A stretch of DNA of 20,418 nucleotides from JALNZF01 sp049793155 (GTDB taxonomy: Bacteria > Nitrospirota > UBA9217). Both the position numbers and the translations under genes were made by a program. The stretch lies in contig JBARBN010000085.1 of NCBI GenBank assembly GCA_049793155.1, positions 1 through 20,418 on the forward strand. Direction: 5' to 3'. The notes beneath the pieces were generated by a model. It was not told the DNA's origin, made no database searches, and saw nothing but the letters and a program-made list of their open reading frames with translations. Of this stretch, positions 13,873-20,418 are shown one piece after another. Every line of letters begins with the position of its first letter. Within the stretch, counting starts at the first letter, position 1.

Positions 13873-14313
13873 CTATTTCTTTTTTATGGGGAATGTGTAA
13901 CAGACAGCAGTGCCTTCCAAGACAATGGTGCCGTCGGCGAGAACTACGCGGGTCTCCAACTCCGTTATCGGTTTGTCTTCACGCACCTTGGTGACCTTCA
14001 CTTCACCGGTGATGATGTCGCCGGGCCGAACCGGCGCCTTAAAGTTCCAGTTAACGTTCAAGAATACGGTGCCCGGGCCGGGGAGATCGTCCGCCACGAC
14101 CGCGTTGAGTATTGCGCTGGTAACGCCGCCTTGGACCACAATGCTCCCAAAGCGGGTGGCTCGGGCAGCCTCTTCATCATAATGCAAAGGATTGTGGTCA
14201 CCGCTGAGCGCGGTGAATAACTCGATGTCGCGAGCGGAGACTGTTCTTGATCGTTGGGCTTTTTGGCTGACCACCGGCATTCCGTTTGGCCATACCTCGC
14301 TTCGCGTATTCAT
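13873..14313 (-). CDS. MaoC-like (R)-specific enoyl-CoA hydratase
   Basis: A 146-residue hot-dog-fold hydratase. The hydratase-2 motif is complete: FTALSGDHNPLHYDEEAA with catalytic Asp39 and His44, followed by the conserved FGSIVVQGGVTSAIL and PVRPGDIITGEVKV segments. Members reversibly hydrate trans-2-enoyl-CoA to (R)-3-hydroxyacyl-CoA, linking beta-oxidation to polyhydroxyalkanoate or fatty acid synthesis (PhaJ-like); the chain-length preference cannot be read. Length is typical. The first 20 residues are extra to the core and Met12 is an alternative start; neither has a strong ribosome-binding site. It lies 27 bases downstream of the YHS gene in the same direction, so the two may form an operon. 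Confidence 0.88.
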   Translation of the reverse strand: MNTRSEVWPNGMPVVSQKAQRSRTVSARDIELFTALSGDHNPLHYDEEAARATRFGSIVVQGGVTSAILNAVVADDLPGPGTVFLNVNWNFKAPVRPGDIITGEVKVTKVREDKPITELETRVVLADGTIVLEGTAVCYTFPIKKK

Positions 14314-14340
14314 GCCGCTTTCATCCGAGAAGGCATGCGA

Positions 14341-14802
14341 TCAATTTTTCCCGCCGTTAATTTTTGACCAGATCATATCGGCCTTTTTGATATTACCGGG
14401 GATATCCCTACTCCATTTTTCATACGCTGACTTGCTGCAATTCAGGTAAAGTTTCCCGTCGACGATCTTCCATACTTCAGGATCGGTTATGGCCGTCCGT
14501 GACTCCGTCATGGCCCAGGCGCAATAACCGTCATATTGCGGGGCGTATTTTCCCGGATCGGCAGCAAACAGATCCCTGTTCTCTTTGGTTGAGAAATACC
14601 AGGTCATGTCATGCCACTGGACGGTAAATGACTCATTGCCTTTGAGTGCCTGGCCGATCTTGAAATATGCTACGGTGTCGTACCCCTTTATGGCTAAATT
14701 ATCCGCCGGTGACTTTCCCAAAGCTACACTGTCGAATCCTGACAATAATACTACAAATGAAAAACTGATGAGAATCCCGTTGATGGCCATCTGTGCTTTC
14801 AT
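14341..14802 (-). CDS. Exported YHS-domain protein
   Basis: A 153-residue exported protein with a signal peptide (about 1-29) and a YHS-type domain (about 33-150). Family landmarks are IKGYDTVAYF, WHDMTWYFSTKENRDLFAADPGKYAPQYDGYCAWAM and DPEVWKIVDGKLYLN, matching the group of YHS-domain (seleno)proteins; the selenocysteine-prone position in the GYC motif is an ordinary cysteine here (Cys94). A second cysteine (Cys112) stands where many relatives have tyrosine. The family has no established reaction; metal or heme-related roles have been proposed. The ATG at 14802 is selected by GGAGGGG six bases upstream (14809-14815); the in-frame ATG at 14817 overlaps that site. Confidence 0.85.
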   Translation of the reverse strand: MKAQMAINGILISFSFVVLLSGFDSVALGKSPADNLAIKGYDTVAYFKIGQALKGNESFTVQWHDMTWYFSTKENRDLFAADPGKYAPQYDGYCAWAMTESRTAITDPEVWKIVDGKLYLNCSKSAYEKWSRDIPGNIKKADMIWSKINGGKN

Positions 14803-14808
14803 ATCCGT

Positions 14809-14815
14809 CCCCTCC
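14809..14815 (-). promoter_or_regulatory. Ribosome-binding site that fixes the YHS gene start
   Basis: GGAGGGG on the minus strand, six bases before the ATG at 14802. It overlaps and so argues against the alternative ATG at 14817. Confidence 0.8.
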
Positions 14816-15024
14816 ATGTTTATTAATTTTGTCCCGCAAAGGTCTAACAGGGCATTAAGGCATGAGCGATAGCGAATTAGACTTGAACGAAAGTGTACAA
14901 TCCGCCTAATTTTTTATAAGTATAGTATAGCACTATTACCGACGAAGACCTGATGGAGGTGTTGCGGAACGGCGCACTGCTTTGTTGGTGATGCGTTGGG
15001 TGATGTTTCTTATCGCATTCCCGC

Positions 15025-15612
15025 TTAATGAAAAAACGGGAGCTTAACGATCAGGAAAAAGCCGTTCAGCATGAAGAGTGCGCCGAGAGAAGCGCTGCCG
15101 ATCGCGAAATAGAAGATCTGACGCGAGGCGGCGAGGATCGAGATCGATGCCATGACGATGGATATCTGCAGGAGAACCTCGGCATAATCGAAGTAGGGGT
15201 CCCTGGCGAGGTTCCTGTCGCGCTCTGATTCAAGGCGCCGGGCCTCCTCCTCCAGCTTCTTTTTTTCTTCCCGGTACCTGGTCTCCTCTGCCTTGCTGTC
15301 CTTCAGCATGGATGCATACAGCTTCCTGATATTCGGTTTCATGGCCGGGCCCCTGTCAAGGAGGTCCGCCTCCATGCGAAGGCCGTTTATTTTGTATAGA
15401 TTTTCACGCATGGCCTTTGCCTGGTAGAACGCCCATTGATCTGACGACTGCTGCTGGGTAAGCATCATTTCCTTGGTGGCGTTATTGCCGCCGAGGGAGG
15501 CGATGGCGAGCAGTACGGCAAAGATCGCCGTGGTCAGCGCTATACGCCTGGTGAAGGTCTTTGCGCCCAATTCTTCAAGTTCTTCCGTTTTTGGGAGTTC
15601 TAATTCGGCCAT
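15025..15612 (-). CDS. DUF4337 membrane protein
   Basis: A 195-residue inner-membrane protein of unknown function. One helix near residues 24-42 (LTTAIFAVLLAIASLGG) is followed by a soluble, strongly charged segment (about 50-145) containing a coiled-coil stretch (KAEETRYREEKKKLEEEARRL) and then two C-terminal helices. The ARDPYFDYAEVLLQISIV segment before the second helix is the family hallmark. The ATG at 15612 is chosen for AGAGGG nine bases upstream (15622-15627); a TTG at 15660 in frame would add 16 residues and has no ribosome-binding site. It is divergent from the small membrane protein and transporter-kinase genes at 15820, sharing the intergenic region that contains a 27-base dyad. 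Confidence 0.82.
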   Translation of the reverse strand: MAELELPKTEELEELGAKTFTRRIALTTAIFAVLLAIASLGGNNATKEMMLTQQQSSDQWAFYQAKAMRENLYKINGLRMEADLLDRGPAMKPNIRKLYASMLKDSKAEETRYREEKKKLEEEARRLESERDRNLARDPYFDYAEVLLQISIVMASISILAASRQIFYFAIGSASLGALFMLNGFFLIVKLPFFH

Positions 15613-15721
15613 GATTTGTTTCCCTCTCGCGTTTCTGATGTTCTCTGCGGCCTTGGACAAAAGGAGATGACGATCAGTTTCCCAACCTTATCAGATATAC
15701 ATAACAAAATCAAGGTCGATG

Positions 15722-15748
15722 ACAGCCAGGGTAGTCGTCGCTGGCTGT
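15722..15748. promoter_or_regulatory. Perfect 8-bp dyad in the divergent intergenic region
   Basis: ACAGCCAG (15722-15729) and CTGGCTGT (15741-15748) form a perfect inverted repeat around 11 bases. It lies about 70-110 bases from both divergent start codons and has no adjacent T-run in either direction beyond TTT, so an operator is as likely as a terminator. I do not recognise the binding family. Confidence 0.35.
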
Positions 15749-15819
15749 TTCCCGTATGGAATTTGTAGATAATTTGTGATAGTATACCGGCTACCGATCG
15801 GGGAAAGGAACGTGAATGC

Positions 15820-15996
15820 ATGAAACGCGATATTTGGGTCTTTTTGTTCCTTCTCGGGGTCTTGCTTTTCGGCGGACCCTTTCTCTATATCTTCCGTGAC
15901 AATCTGACGTACTATCTCTTCATCATCTGGTTCGTTTTTATCGGGCTCATTTTCCTGGCATCGAATTATTCAAAACGAGAGGACGGAGGAGGTTAA
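15820..15996 (+). CDS. Small two-helix membrane protein (CbrX-like)
   Basis: A 58-residue protein starting MKRDIWVFLFLLGVLLFGGP, with a second hydrophobic helix YYLFIIWFVFIGLIFLASNY and a short charged end SKREDGGG. The ATG follows AAGGA (15805-15809) at ten bases. Its stop codon TAA is directly adjacent to the GTG of the transporter-kinase gene, and its last codons form the ribosome-binding site of that gene, so the two must be translated together. The position and shape match the small hydrophobic protein CbrX described upstream of cbrA in Pseudomonas, and more loosely small partners of sodium/solute symporters such as YhdT. The function is inferred from position; sequence homology to CbrX was not tested. 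Confidence 0.72.
   Translation: MKRDIWVFLFLLGVLLFGGPFLYIFRDNLTYYLFIIWFVFIGLIFLASNYSKREDGGG
15985..15992 (+). promoter_or_regulatory. Ribosome-binding site of the transporter-kinase, inside the small gene
   Basis: GGAGGAGG lies in the final glycine codons of the small gene, four bases before the GTG at 15997. It fixes the GTG start and shows translational coupling. Confidence 0.85.
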
Positions 15997-18942
15997 GTGT
16001 TCTCGCCCTGGATCCTGCTCACGATCATTCTTGGCTACCTCCTGCTTCTCTTTTCCGCGGCTTATATTGCGGAACGGAAGGAACAGCAAGGGAAGAGCAT
16101 CGTTTCGAACCCTTATATCTATTCGCTCTCCCTTGCCGTGTACTGCACCTCCTGGACCTTTTACGGCAGCGTGGGCAGGGCGGCGAACTCTGGTTTGAGC
16201 TTTCTTACGACCTATATCGGCCCCACGCTTATGGCCGCGCTCTGGTGGATCGTTCTGAGGAAGATCGTCTACCTTTCCAAGGAAAACCGGATCACCACGA
16301 TCTCCGACTTCATTTCATCGCGCTACGGCAAGTCCGTTGGTCTCTCGGTCCTGGTCACGGTCGTGGCGGTCGTCGGCATCACGCCCTATCTCGGGCTCCA
16401 GCTCAAGGCCATCATGACGACCTTCTCCCTGCTTTCGGGCAGGCCCGAAGGCAACGACTTCTCCAGCTGGTTCATCTCGCTGCTCCTTGGGGTGTTTGCC
16501 GTTATCTTCGGAGCGCGAAGGCTCGATGCAAGTGAGCGCCATGGCGGCCTGGTCTTTGCCGTGGCTTTCGAATCGGCGATCAAGCTGGTCGCTTTCATGA
16601 GCGTCGGATTTTTTGTGACGTACGGGATCTTTAACGGCTTCGGAGATATTTTTAGAACGATCAAAAGCACGCAGTATGCTTCACTGATGAAGATTGGCCA
16701 GGGATCGCCGGTCGGTTTCCTCGAATGGACCTCCCTCACCTTTCTGTCCATGATGGCGATCATGTTCCTGCCGCGACAGTTCCACGTGACCGTTGTTGAA
16801 AATTTCTCGGCGGACCACATCAAGAAGGCCATGTGGCTTTTCCCCCTTTATTTGTTCCTGATAAATATTTTCGTGCTGCCCATCGCCTACGGCGGGCTGC
16901 TGCTCGGGAACGCCCCGTCAAAGGCGGACTATTTCGTGCTGAGCATCCCCCTGAACAACGGCCACCCGCTTCTTGCGCTCTTTGTGTTCATCGGCGGGTT
17001 CTCGGCTGCCACGGCCATGATCATTGTGGAGTCAGTGGCGCTGTCCACGATGGTCATGAACAGTTTTGTGATGCCGATGTTCTGGGATCTGCGGGCCTTC
17101 AAGAACTTCTCGTCAGTGATGCTGAACATCAAGCGGGTCGTCATCCTGGGATGCGTTTTCCTCGGGTATATCTTTGCTGTTAAGATCGGAGAATACTACA
17201 GCCTCGTGGACATCGGGCTCAAGTCCTTCGAGGCGGTCACGATCTTTGCCCCGTCGATCTTGCTCGGCCTCTACTGGAAGGGCGGCAACAAGAAGGGCGC
17301 CATCACCGGGATCATCGCGGGTTTCAGTGTCTGGATATACACGCTCCTCATCCCCGCTCTCATGCGCGCAGGGATCATCGAACCGGGCGGCGTCATGGGG
17401 GCGATCTTCAACTCGAGGCTTCTGAACCCCACGGCCCTTTTCGGCCTCGCAGGTCTTGACCGCTGGAGCCACTCCCTGTTCTGGGGCCTGCTGCTGAACC
17501 TCCTCTCGTTCGTGGGAGTATCGATCTTCACCCGGCAATCAGAGGCCGAGACCCGACAGGCCATCATCTTCGTGGACTCCTATTCACCGCTCCAGTTCTC
17601 GCAGGTCCACCAGCCCGCTGACATTGCAAAGATCGAGGATATCCTGGGACAGTACATCGGAAAGCGCGAGGCGGGCGAGGCTGTGGACGGCTTCTTAAAA
17701 AAGAACAGCATAGCCCGCAAGGCGATATCGAACGAGTGGCTTCAGAAACTCAGAGAAGAGGCCGAGCGCATTCTGTCAGGCGCACTTGGGCCGTCCATCA
17801 GCACCCTCGTTTTCCAGGACCAGATGGTCTTGACGCATGATGAGGCGCTCCGCGTCTCGGACTCCATCCAGAAGATATCCCGGAGCCTCCGGCTCTCGCG
17901 CCAGGAACTCGCCGACGCTAACCGGCAGCTTGCCATGCTCAAGGAGTTCAGCGAGAACATCATCGAAAGTCTGCCGCTTGGAGTAGCGACCCTCGATGAG
18001 TCGCTGCAAGTGACCTACTGGAACAGCGGCATGGAGATGATAACCGGCGTGGAGAAGTCCGATGCATTGAACAAACAGGCAAAGGACCTGCTGAAGTGTC
18101 TGGAGCCGCGGCTCTTTAACCCTGAGGTGCACGAGGGAGAGATCACGTGCAGACGGAGCTTCGATCCCCAGATCATCCTGAAGGGCTACCTCAGCAGGCT
18201 TACGGGAGCGCAGAAAGGATACGTTCTCGTGCTTGAGGACATCACGGAGAAAAAGAAGATCGAAGAGGAACTGTTCCGCGCGACCAAGCATGCAAGTGTG
18301 GGCAGGCTCGCTGCGGGTGTGGCCCACGAGGTCGGCAATCCGCTTGCGTCCATCTCATCCCTGGTGCAGGAGTTGTTGACCGAAGACCTGTCGGCCTTTG
18401 AGAGAGATTCTCTCGGTACTATCAATCAGCACGTGCACCGGATCGCTCGGATCGTGAGAAACCTCGGGGATTTTGCCCGGCTTTACCCGCGCCAGAAAAT
18501 GCAGACGAGCCTTCAGGATATCCTCGAGAACACGCTGAACCTCGTTCGGTACGACAAGAACTTCCGGAAGATCGCGATCCACACTGAGGTGGAGGACACC
18601 CCGCTGCTTAAGATCGACCCCGACCAGATCCAGCAGGTATTCCTGAACCTGATCCTGAACGCGCGTGACGCCATGCCCGAGGGCGGGGACCTCGGCATCT
18701 CAATCAAGCAGACGGACGGCCTGGTTGAGGCGCGCTTTGCCGACACGGGACATGGTATCGACGCGGAGGTGAGGGACACGGTCTTTGATCCCTTCTTCAG
18801 CACCAAGGGGCCGACAAAGGGCACGGGCCTGGGACTCAGCATCTGCTACAGCATCATCAAGGACCACGGCGGCACGATCGAGATCGATTCGGAAAAGGAC
18901 AAGGGGACGCAGTTCATTATTAAAATACCGATTGAAAAATGA
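15997..18942 (+). CDS. SLC5-STAC-PAS sensor histidine kinase, CbrA-like
   Basis: A 981-residue inner-membrane protein joining a transporter to a kinase. Residues 1 to about 520 are a sodium/solute symporter (SLC5) domain with about 13 helices; GGFSAATAMIIVESVALST is typical of the CbrA group. A STAC domain follows (about 545-635, with KREAGEAVDGFL and AERILSGALGPSIS), then a short coiled coil, a PAS domain (about 650-755), HisKA with acceptor His777 in GVAHEVGNPLASISSL, and the ATPase domain with Asn888 (LNLILNARDAMPEGG), DTGHGID and GTGLGLS. In Pseudomonas CbrA transports and senses histidine and controls carbon/nitrogen balance through CbrB; the substrate here is unknown. The GTG start is set by GGAGGAGG. 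The regulator gene follows after a 172-base gap containing a repeat. Confidence 0.93.
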   Translation: MFSPWILLTIILGYLLLLFSAAYIAERKEQQGKSIVSNPYIYSLSLAVYCTSWTFYGSVGRAANSGLSFLTTYIGPTLMAALWWIVLRKIVYLSKENRITTISDFISSRYGKSVGLSVLVTVVAVVGITPYLGLQLKAIMTTFSLLSGRPEGNDFSSWFISLLLGVFAVIFGARRLDASERHGGLVFAVAFESAIKLVAFMSVGFFVTYGIFNGFGDIFRTIKSTQYASLMKIGQGSPVGFLEWTSLTFLSMMAIMFLPRQFHVTVVENFSADHIKKAMWLFPLYLFLINIFVLPIAYGGLLLGNAPSKADYFVLSIPLNNGHPLLALFVFIGGFSAATAMIIVESVALSTMVMNSFVMPMFWDLRAFKNFSSVMLNIKRVVILGCVFLGYIFAVKIGEYYSLVDIGLKSFEAVTIFAPSILLGLYWKGGNKKGAITGIIAGFSVWIYTLLIPALMRAGIIEPGGVMGAIFNSRLLNPTALFGLAGLDRWSHSLFWGLLLNLLSFVGVSIFTRQSEAETRQAIIFVDSYSPLQFSQVHQPADIAKIEDILGQYIGKREAGEAVDGFLKKNSIARKAISNEWLQKLREEAERILSGALGPSISTLVFQDQMVLTHDEALRVSDSIQKISRSLRLSRQELADANRQLAMLKEFSENIIESLPLGVATLDESLQVTYWNSGMEMITGVEKSDALNKQAKDLLKCLEPRLFNPEVHEGEITCRRSFDPQIILKGYLSRLTGAQKGYVLVLEDITEKKKIEEELFRATKHASVGRLAAGVAHEVGNPLASISSLVQELLTEDLSAFERDSLGTINQHVHRIARIVRNLGDFARLYPRQKMQTSLQDILENTLNLVRYDKNFRKIAIHTEVEDTPLLKIDPDQIQQVFLNLILNARDAMPEGGDLGISIKQTDGLVEARFADTGHGIDAEVRDTVFDPFFSTKGPTKGTGLGLSICYSIIKDHGGTIEIDSEKDKGTQFIIKIPIEK

Positions 18943-18967
18943 AGGCCATATAACAGGTCTTTTTTTA

Positions 18968-19070
18968 ACCGCTGAGACGCAGTAGCCTTCAAAAGAAAAG
19001 CGGGCAGTCAGGGAAGCGCGCAGAGAAACTCTTCATAACGTATTTCTCCGTGTCTCCGCGTCTCCGTGGT
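18968..19070. repeat. Degenerate inverted repeat between kinase and regulator genes
   Basis: The left arm ACCGCTGAGACGCAG (18968-18982) matches the reverse complement of the right arm (19056-19070) at 12 of 15 positions. The right arm continues a tandem of three 8-mers TCTCCG(T/C)G at 19045-19068. This is the ACCACGGAGACRCGGAG type of intergenic sequence scattered in many bacterial genomes. A run of T's (18960-18966) precedes it. It splits an otherwise likely kinase-regulator operon. Confidence 0.5.
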
Positions 19071-19114
19071 GAATTCGCATTTTGACTTTTGCATTTTATT
19101 CTAATTGAGGTTTC

Positions 19115-20418
19115 ATGTCCAGGAACATATTGATCGTAGAGGACGAAGAGACGCTGCGGGAGTCCATCAAACGCATCTTTGTCAAGGAAGGATACACGGT
19201 TGACGGGGCCGAGTCCGCGGAGAAAGGCCTGGCCCTGCTTGAAGCCGATGTGTACGACATTATCCTGACGGACATCATCCTGCCGGGCATGGACGGCATC
19301 GAGATGCTCACCCGGGTGCGGGAACAGATCCCGGACCAGATCATCATCGTCGTCACCGCGTATGCGTCCCTCGACACGTCCATCAAAGCGCTTCGCGCAG
19401 GCGCCTACGACTACATCATGAAGCCGGTCATCCACGAGGAGATCAAGCAGGTCGTCCGGAACGCCCTCCGGCAGAAGAGCCTCCAGTCCGAGAACGTGCT
19501 GCTCAAGCGCGAGATCGGGAAGGACCACGACTTCAGCAGCATCATCGGCGAGAGCCCCGCGCTTCGTGCCATCCTCGACGAGGTCCGGAAGGTCACGGAC
19601 ACCAGGAGCAGCGTCCTGCTGCTCGGAGAGACCGGCACCGGCAAAGAGCTCTTTGCGCGGGTCATCCACCACAACAGCTCCCGGCGCGACATGCCCTTTG
19701 TCCCCATCAACTGCTCCGCGATCCCCGAGAACCTGCTTGAGACCGAGCTTTTCGGCCACGTGCGCGGGGCATTTACCGGCGCGGTCGCCACCAAGAAAGG
19801 CATCCTCGAAGAAGCCGAGGGCGGCACCGTGTTCCTCGACGAGATCGGCGACATGAGCCTCTCACTCCAGGCCAAACTGCTCCGGGTCATCGAAGACCAG
19901 GTGATCCGGCCCGTGGGCAGCACCAAAGGCAGCAAGGTGGACATCCGGTTCATCACCGCGACGAACAAGGACCTGAAGGCAGCGGTAAAGCAGAACGCCT
20001 TCCGAGAGGACCTCTATTACCGGATCAATGTCATCTCACTCCAGATCCCGCCGCTCCGGGAACGGAAAGAAGACATCAAAGCGCTCGTACAGCACTACCT
20101 GGAGAAATACTCGCACGAGATGGGGAGGCCCGTCAAGGAGCTCGCACCCGAATCCCTGGAGCTCATGATGAACTACGAGTGGGCGGGGAACGTCCGGGAG
20201 CTGCAGAACGTCATCGAGCGCGCCATCCTCGTTTCCGACGGCACCATCATCGCCCCCGAACATCTGCCCATCGGCTTCAGGGCGGGGGCATCGTTCGAGG
20301 CGGAGGTCATCGACAAAAAGCTGTCCATTGAGGAATACACCAAGGCATTCATCCAGAGATACCAGGGCCAGTTCAACGAACAGCAGCTTGCGGACATGCT
20401 CTGGATCACCCGGAAATC
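19115..20418 (+). CDS. Sigma-54-dependent response regulator, CbrB-like, 3' end outside window
   Basis: The first 434 residues of an NtrC-class regulator. The receiver has E9-D10-E11, phospho-acceptor Asp53 (LTDIILPGMDG), Thr81 and Lys103. The AAA+ domain has Walker A GETGTGKE (171-178), GAFTGA (218-223), Walker B VFLDEIGD and the arginine-finger region FREDLYYRINVISLQIPPLRER. After the AAA+ domain, KKLSIEEYTKAFIQRYQGQFNEQQLADMLWITRK begins the Fis-type DNA-binding helix-turn-helix and is then cut by the window end; the EEYTKAFI pattern is characteristic of the regulators paired with CbrA-type kinases. The ATG at 19115 has TTGAGG four bases upstream. It is the probable phosphorylation partner of the kinase at 15997 and would activate sigma-54 promoters. 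Confidence 0.92.
   Translation, partial: MSRNILIVEDEETLRESIKRIFVKEGYTVDGAESAEKGLALLEADVYDIILTDIILPGMDGIEMLTRVREQIPDQIIIVVTAYASLDTSIKALRAGAYDYIMKPVIHEEIKQVVRNALRQKSLQSENVLLKREIGKDHDFSSIIGESPALRAILDEVRKVTDTRSSVLLLGETGTGKELFARVIHHNSSRRDMPFVPINCSAIPENLLETELFGHVRGAFTGAVATKKGILEEAEGGTVFLDEIGDMSLSLQAKLLRVIEDQVIRPVGSTKGSKVDIRFITATNKDLKAAVKQNAFREDLYYRINVISLQIPPLRERKEDIKALVQHYLEKYSHEMGRPVKELAPESLELMMNYEWAGNVRELQNVIERAILVSDGTIIAPEHLPIGFRAGASFEAEVIDKKLSIEEYTKAFIQRYQGQFNEQQLADMLWITRK

Noticed and set aside
18989..19759. Minus-strand open frame (256 codons) opposite the CbrB-like regulator
   Set aside because: Antisense of receiver and AAA+ motifs and running through the intergenic repeat.

Overview
This window is about 20.4 kb from a Gram-negative bacterium. 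An Omp85 outer-membrane protein, a SurA-like periplasmic chaperone and several exported proteins show the outer membrane. Base composition is moderately GC-rich in genes and AT-rich at the left intergenic region. The set of families (PerR-type Fur protein, paired NtrC-class systems, DUF4337, CxxxCC cluster protein, SLC5-STAC sensor kinase, intergenic repeats of the ACCACGGAGACRCGGAG type) would fit Nitrospirota or Desulfobacterota-like lineages. No taxonomic marker is present, so this placement is inference.

Layout. (1) 1-2029: the 5' part of a Fur/PerR regulator on the minus strand, with its own promoter and a PerR-box-like operator, divergent from the ammonium channel gene amtB. amtB has a textbook sigma-54 promoter and a long leader that may be folded. 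(2) 2092-5744: an EamA permease on the minus strand, then ntrB and ntrC, with an NtrC-site-like dyad just before ntrC. (3) 5887-7783: a probable operon of a TRIC/UPF0126 membrane protein, a DmpI-like tautomerase and a type I-beta DAHP synthase, the last two separated by one base. An inverted repeat of about 120 bp follows. (4) 7962-8240: a small CxxxCC protein. (5) 8374-15612, minus strand: a TPR lipid-free exported protein with its own promoter and terminator, a SurA-N protein, a GAF-PAS-HisKA protein with no ATPase domain, a seven-POTRA Omp85 protein, a MaoC-type hydratase, a YHS-domain protein and a DUF4337 membrane protein. (6) 15820 to the right edge: a 58-residue two-helix membrane protein, an SLC5-STAC-PAS-histidine kinase of the CbrA type directly coupled to it, and a sigma-54-dependent response regulator cut by the window end.

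How the parts fit. Two complete kinase/sigma-54-activator pairs (NtrBC and CbrAB-like) sit about 12 kb apart, near a sigma-54-controlled ammonium channel, so much of the window concerns nitrogen and carbon sensing. The minus-strand block concerns the envelope (Omp85, SurA-like, exported TPR). The most unusual points are the kinase-like protein that ends after its phospho-acceptor helices, the seven POTRA repeats, the small coupled membrane protein ahead of the transporter-kinase, and the tautomerase fused in expression to the first step of the shikimate pathway. I saw no CRISPR array, tRNA, rRNA, insertion sequence or phage gene.
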